Below, piece after piece: positions 6,286 through 8,593 of a stretch of 8,593 nt of DNA. The first letter of the stretch is position 1. Each line of letters begins with the position of its first letter. Source of the stretch: Ruminococcaceae bacterium UBA5450 (GTDB lineage: Bacteria > Bacillota > Clostridia > Oscillospirales > Acutalibacteraceae); contig DIQY01000132.1 in the NCBI GenBank assembly GCA_002424295.1, positions 1 to 8,593 of the forward strand. The letters run 5' to 3'. The notes beneath the pieces are model-generated. The model saw only the letters and a program-made list of their open reading frames with translations, had not been told where the DNA came from and did not search any database. A program made the translations under genes and the position numbers.

Positions 6286-6314
6286 TTGACACAACCTGCA
6301 AAATATAATAAAAT
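6286..6314 (+). promoter_or_regulatory. near-consensus promoter upstream of dapF
   Basis: Perfect -35 TTGACA (6286-6291), 17-base spacer, -10 TAAAAT (6309-6314). A TATAAT at 6304-6309 is too close to that -35 (12 bases). Transcription would start near 6321, about 92 bases before dapF, with the hairpin at 6340-6381 in the leader. Confidence 0.72.
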
Positions 6315-6339
6315 ATGAGTGTCAAAACGAATACAGTTT

Positions 6340-6390
6340 AAATGGCAAGGAGGTTCTGAAAACAGGGCGGCTTTGCCATTTTCTATTTTT
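6340..6390 (+). promoter_or_regulatory. terminator-like hairpin in the dapF leader (candidate attenuator)
   Basis: The outer stem pairs AAATGGCAAGG (6340-6350) with CTTTGCCATTT (6371-6381): 11 pairs, one of them G-U. After a 2x2 internal loop, an inner stem pairs GTTCTG (6353-6358) with CAGGGC (6363-6368), including two G-U pairs, closed by an AAAA loop. A broken U-rich tract follows (6379-6390). The 5' arm and internal loop contain a perfect Shine-Dalgarno AAGGAGG (6347-6353) with no correctly spaced start codon. It lies downstream of the 6286 promoter and upstream of dapF, so transcripts must read through it to reach dapF. Alternatively promoter plus hairpin could define a small RNA of about 70 bases. 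Confidence 0.6.
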
Positions 6391-6412
6391 GAAAACAAGA
6401 AGGGGTGATTTC

Positions 6413-7246
6413 TTGAGATTCACAAAAATGCAGGGAATCGGGAATGATTATATCTACATTAATTGCTTTGAAGAAAAGGTCCCGGATCCGGCGGCTTTGA
6501 GCATTCGTTTGTCAGATCGGCATTTCGGAATTGGTTCAGATGGGATTATTCTGATTAAACCGAGCAGACAGGCAGACTGTGAGATGGATATTTATAATGC
6601 GGATGGTTCTCGTGCCATGATGTGCGGCAACGGGATTCGATGTGTCGGAAAATATGTGTATGATCATGGAATCTGCAAAAAAGATGTGCTGCGGGTCGAT
6701 ACCCAAAGCGGAGTGAAAACGCTTTATCTGAATGTTCAGAATGACACTGTTCAATCGGTACGTGTCAATATGGGAGCCCCAATTTTGAACCCTGCCCAGA
6801 TTCCAGCGGATTTTTCAGGAGACCGGGCGGTCAATGTGCCGCTTTTGGTGGATGGAAAAGAATATCGCGTCACCTGTGTATCTATGGGAAATCCACATTG
6901 TGTGACTTTCGTAAAGGATGTTGCTTCTCTTAATTTAGCAGCGATTGGACCTTCCTTTGAGTGCCATCCAGCGTTTCCGCAGAGGGTTAATACGGAGTTC
7001 GTTGAAGTGCTTTCTGATCACGAGGTAAATATGCGTGTTTGGGAGCGCGGCAGCGGCGAAACTTGGGCTTGCGGAACCGGAGCGTGTGCTTCGGCGGTTG
7101 CCTGTATCTTAAACGGGATCACCTGTCATAGCGTGCTGCTGCATCTGCGCGGCGGGGATTTACAGGTAAGCTGGGACGAAAAAGAAAATACCGTTTGGAT
7201 GGAAGGTCCGGCAGTAACTGTTTTTGATGGGAAAATTGAAGTTTGA
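6413..7246 (+). CDS. dapF: diaminopimelate epimerase (DapF)
   Basis: PLP-independent racemase that converts LL-diaminopimelate to meso-diaminopimelate in lysine/peptidoglycan precursor synthesis. The two catalytic cysteines are C71 in MCGNGIRC and C220 in GSGETWACGTGAC; the substrate loop MGNPHC is at 158-163. Length is 277 residues, normal for the family, with the usual duplicated half-barrel arrangement. The start is TTG at 6413, giving MRFTKMQGIGNDY, which matches the family N-terminus; AAGGGGTGA at 6400-6408 is a good ribosome binding site. The frame stays open upstream through a TTG at 6389 and into the leader hairpin, but those starts lack proper spacing. dapL, the enzyme that makes its substrate, follows 76 bases later. 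Confidence 0.97.
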   Translation: MRFTKMQGIGNDYIYINCFEEKVPDPAALSIRLSDRHFGIGSDGIILIKPSRQADCEMDIYNADGSRAMMCGNGIRCVGKYVYDHGICKKDVLRVDTQSGVKTLYLNVQNDTVQSVRVNMGAPILNPAQIPADFSGDRAVNVPLLVDGKEYRVTCVSMGNPHCVTFVKDVASLNLAAIGPSFECHPAFPQRVNTEFVEVLSDHEVNMRVWERGSGETWACGTGACASAVACILNGITCHSVLLHLRGGDLQVSWDEKENTVWMEGPAVTVFDGKIEV

Positions 7247-7322
7247 TAATGATTCGATATTAACATAGAAAAAAATAGCTGATTCTTATTATATAGTAAC
7301 AGACAAAAGGAGTGTTTTAGCG

Positions 7323-8543
7323 TTGGTAAAGGCAAATGAAAATCTGGCAAAACTTCCTGCAAGTTATTTGTTTGTAGACATTGCAAAAAAAGTAGAAGCT
7401 TTTCAGAAAGCTCACCCGGAAAAAGAAATTATTCGGCTTGGAATTGGGGATGTAACTCGTCCTTTGGTACGCCCGGTTGTAGATGCAATCAAAAAAGCGG
7501 CAGAGGAAATGGGCCACCCGGAGACTTTTCACGGTTATGGACCGGAAGCCGGATATGAGTTCCTTCGAAAAGCAATTGTTACTCATGATTACAAAGGACT
7601 AGACATTTCAGAAGATGAAGTCTTTGTCAGTGATGGAGCCAAAAGCGATACCGGTTCTATCGGAGATATTTTCAGCGTCGATAATGTAGTTGCAGTTTGT
7701 GATCCGGTTTATCCTGTTTATGTGGATACCAACGTGATGGCAGGCAGAGCGGGGACTTATGCAGAAGGAAAAGGCTGGAGTAAGATCGTTTATTTGCCCT
7801 GCAAAGAGGAAAATGAATTTTTGCCTCAGCTTCCAAAGCAGGACGTGGATATGATTTATCTTTGTTTTCCGAACAATCCTGCTGGTGTCAGCATTTCAAA
7901 AGCGGAACTTGAAAAGTGGGTTCAGTATGCGCTGGATCATCAGGCGGTTATCCTGTATGATGCAGCATATGAAGCATTTATTTCTACCCCCGATGTACCG
8001 CACAGCATCTATGAGATTGAGGGTGCAAAGAAGTGTGCGATTGAGTTCCGCAGTTTCAGTAAAACGGCCGGGTTCACCGGTACTCGCTGTGCGTTTACAG
8101 TAATTCCAAAAGATCTTGTGATCGACGGTATTTCTATGAATCGTCTGTGGAGCCGTCGTCAGTCCACAAAGATGAATGGTGTCTCCTATCCTATACAGCG
8201 TGGGGCAGAGGCTGTTTATTCTGAAGAAGGACAGAAATTGGTCCGTGAAAACATTGCGTATTATAAACAAAATGCCCACATTATTGTAGACGGATTCCGC
8301 AAAGCTGGATTTACTGTTTATGGTGGTCAAGATAGTCCCTATGCGTGGCTGAAAGTTCCGGCGGGGATGACCAGCTGGGAATTCTTTGATCAGCTTTTGG
8401 AAAAATGCGGCGTTGTTGGTACTCCCGGAAGTGGATTTGGAATGGCAGGAGAAGGATTTTTCCGCCTGACTGCATTTAATACTAAGGAGAATACGGAGAA
8501 AGCAGTTAAACTAATTGTCGATGCTTTTTCAAAAGAAAAATAG
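7323..8543 (+). CDS. dapL: LL-diaminopimelate aminotransferase (DapL)
   Basis: Class I/II PLP-dependent aminotransferase of 406 residues that converts tetrahydrodipicolinate directly to LL-diaminopimelate with glutamate as amino donor, bypassing the succinylase and acetylase routes. DapL-type features are the N-terminus NENLAKLPASYLF, IRLGIGDVT (37-45), HGYGPEAGYEFLR (70-82), VSDGAKSDTG (102-111), FPNNPAG (182-188), D213 in LYDAAYEAF and the Schiff-base lysine K247 in SFSKTAGFTGTR. The DGAK and GYGP motifs separate it from ordinary aspartate aminotransferases. The start is TTG at 7323; GGAG at 7309-7312 lies 10 bases upstream, and the GTG at 7313 meets a stop after one codon. I found no convincing promoter in the 76-base gap, so co-transcription with dapF is likely. 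Confidence 0.96.
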   Translation: MVKANENLAKLPASYLFVDIAKKVEAFQKAHPEKEIIRLGIGDVTRPLVRPVVDAIKKAAEEMGHPETFHGYGPEAGYEFLRKAIVTHDYKGLDISEDEVFVSDGAKSDTGSIGDIFSVDNVVAVCDPVYPVYVDTNVMAGRAGTYAEGKGWSKIVYLPCKEENEFLPQLPKQDVDMIYLCFPNNPAGVSISKAELEKWVQYALDHQAVILYDAAYEAFISTPDVPHSIYEIEGAKKCAIEFRSFSKTAGFTGTRCAFTVIPKDLVIDGISMNRLWSRRQSTKMNGVSYPIQRGAEAVYSEEGQKLVRENIAYYKQNAHIIVDGFRKAGFTVYGGQDSPYAWLKVPAGMTSWEFFDQLLEKCGVVGTPGSGFGMAGEGFFRLTAFNTKENTEKAVKLIVDAFSKEK

Positions 8544-8555
8544 AGTTTATCTGTG

Positions 8556-8585
8556 AAGAGGGCCCCTGGTTCAAGGGCTCTCTTT
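8556..8585 (+). terminator. terminator-like hairpin after dapL
   Basis: AAGAGGGCCC (8556-8565) pairs with GGGCTCTCTT (8575-8584) over 10 positions with one G-U, around a 9-base loop. It lies 12 bases after the dapL stop. The T-tract is short (TCTCTTT then G), so it may be a weak or factor-assisted terminator, but the GC-rich stem is convincing. Confidence 0.7.
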
Positions 8586-8593
8586 GTGCGGAA

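Noticed and set aside
6207..6303. Scattered GCAAAA/GCAAAT words as an array of binding sites or CRISPR-like repeats
   Set aside because: Copies are only 5-6 bases, irregularly spaced (19, 11, 39, 22) and expected in A-rich DNA.
6063..6398. 111-codon minus-strand frame across the gap before dapF
   Set aside because: Low-complexity F/K/L/C-rich translation from AT-rich DNA, crossing a strong plus-strand promoter and hairpin; no recognisable domain.
6321..6412. Lysine riboswitch upstream of dapF
   Set aside because: The leader is only about 90 bases and lacks the multi-helix L-box core (about 170 bases). A single extended hairpin remains, reported as a possible attenuator only.
6356..6412. N-terminal extension of DapF starting at CTG 6356 after the AAGGAGG
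   Set aside because: The frame is open, but the spacer would be only 2 bases, CTG starts are rare, and the extension has no match to the DapF N-terminus.
7247..7322. Separate dapL promoter in the dapF-dapL gap
   Set aside because: TTAACA (7260-7265) is a fair -35, but no -10 lies at 16-18 bases; the nearest TATTAT is 21 bases away. Co-transcription with dapF is simpler.
1..8593. Mobile element, prophage, toxin-antitoxin or defence system
   Set aside because: All nine genes are recognisable housekeeping or common enzyme families with similar-looking codon use; no transposase, integrase, attachment-site duplication or tRNA was seen.

Overview
This window looks like ordinary chromosomal DNA from a low-to-moderate GC Firmicute, most likely a Clostridia member near the Ruminococcaceae/Oscillospiraceae. 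That placement is inferred from purine-rich Shine-Dalgarno sites, frequent TTG/GTG starts, very AT-rich intergenic DNA, a walJ-rlmH pair, and the DapL (aminotransferase) route to diaminopimelate. No 16S rRNA or other decisive taxonomic marker is present. I see no mobile element, CRISPR array, rRNA or tRNA, and no clearly novel multi-gene system.

Layout from left to right. Positions 1-743 (minus strand) hold the N-terminal part of an ABC-F type ATPase, cut by the window edge. It fires away from a plus-strand gene for a TIM-barrel sugar phosphate isomerase/epimerase-like protein (868-1674), and two good sigma-A-type promoters sit back to back between them. nrdR (1759-2217), the ribonucleotide reductase repressor, has its own promoter overlapping the preceding stop codon and its own terminator, so it looks monocistronic. 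A 389-base AT-rich gap (2218-2606) carries that terminator, a near-consensus promoter and two dyads, and leads into murA (2607-3890).

An intrinsic terminator after murA directly touches the ribosome binding site of walJ/yycJ (3949-4740). walJ is followed closely by rlmH (4752-5231) and a patatin-like hydrolase gene (5243-6082), with 11-base gaps, so these three form an operon-like unit. A second AT-rich gap (6083-6412) carries a consensus promoter and, downstream of it, a large terminator-like hairpin that buries a perfect Shine-Dalgarno sequence. Then come dapF (6413-7246) and dapL (7323-8543), closed by a terminator-like hairpin at the window end.

How the genes fit together: MurA makes the first committed cell-wall precursor. 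DapL and DapF make LL-DAP and then meso-DAP, which supplies lysine and, in many species, the peptidoglycan cross-link. WalJ is a metallo-hydrolase associated in Bacillus with cell-wall/division control. NrdR (dNTP supply) and RlmH (23S rRNA methylation) are growth housekeeping genes. The most interesting parts are regulatory: the dapF leader hairpin, the terminator abutting the walJ ribosome binding site, and the structured murA leader.
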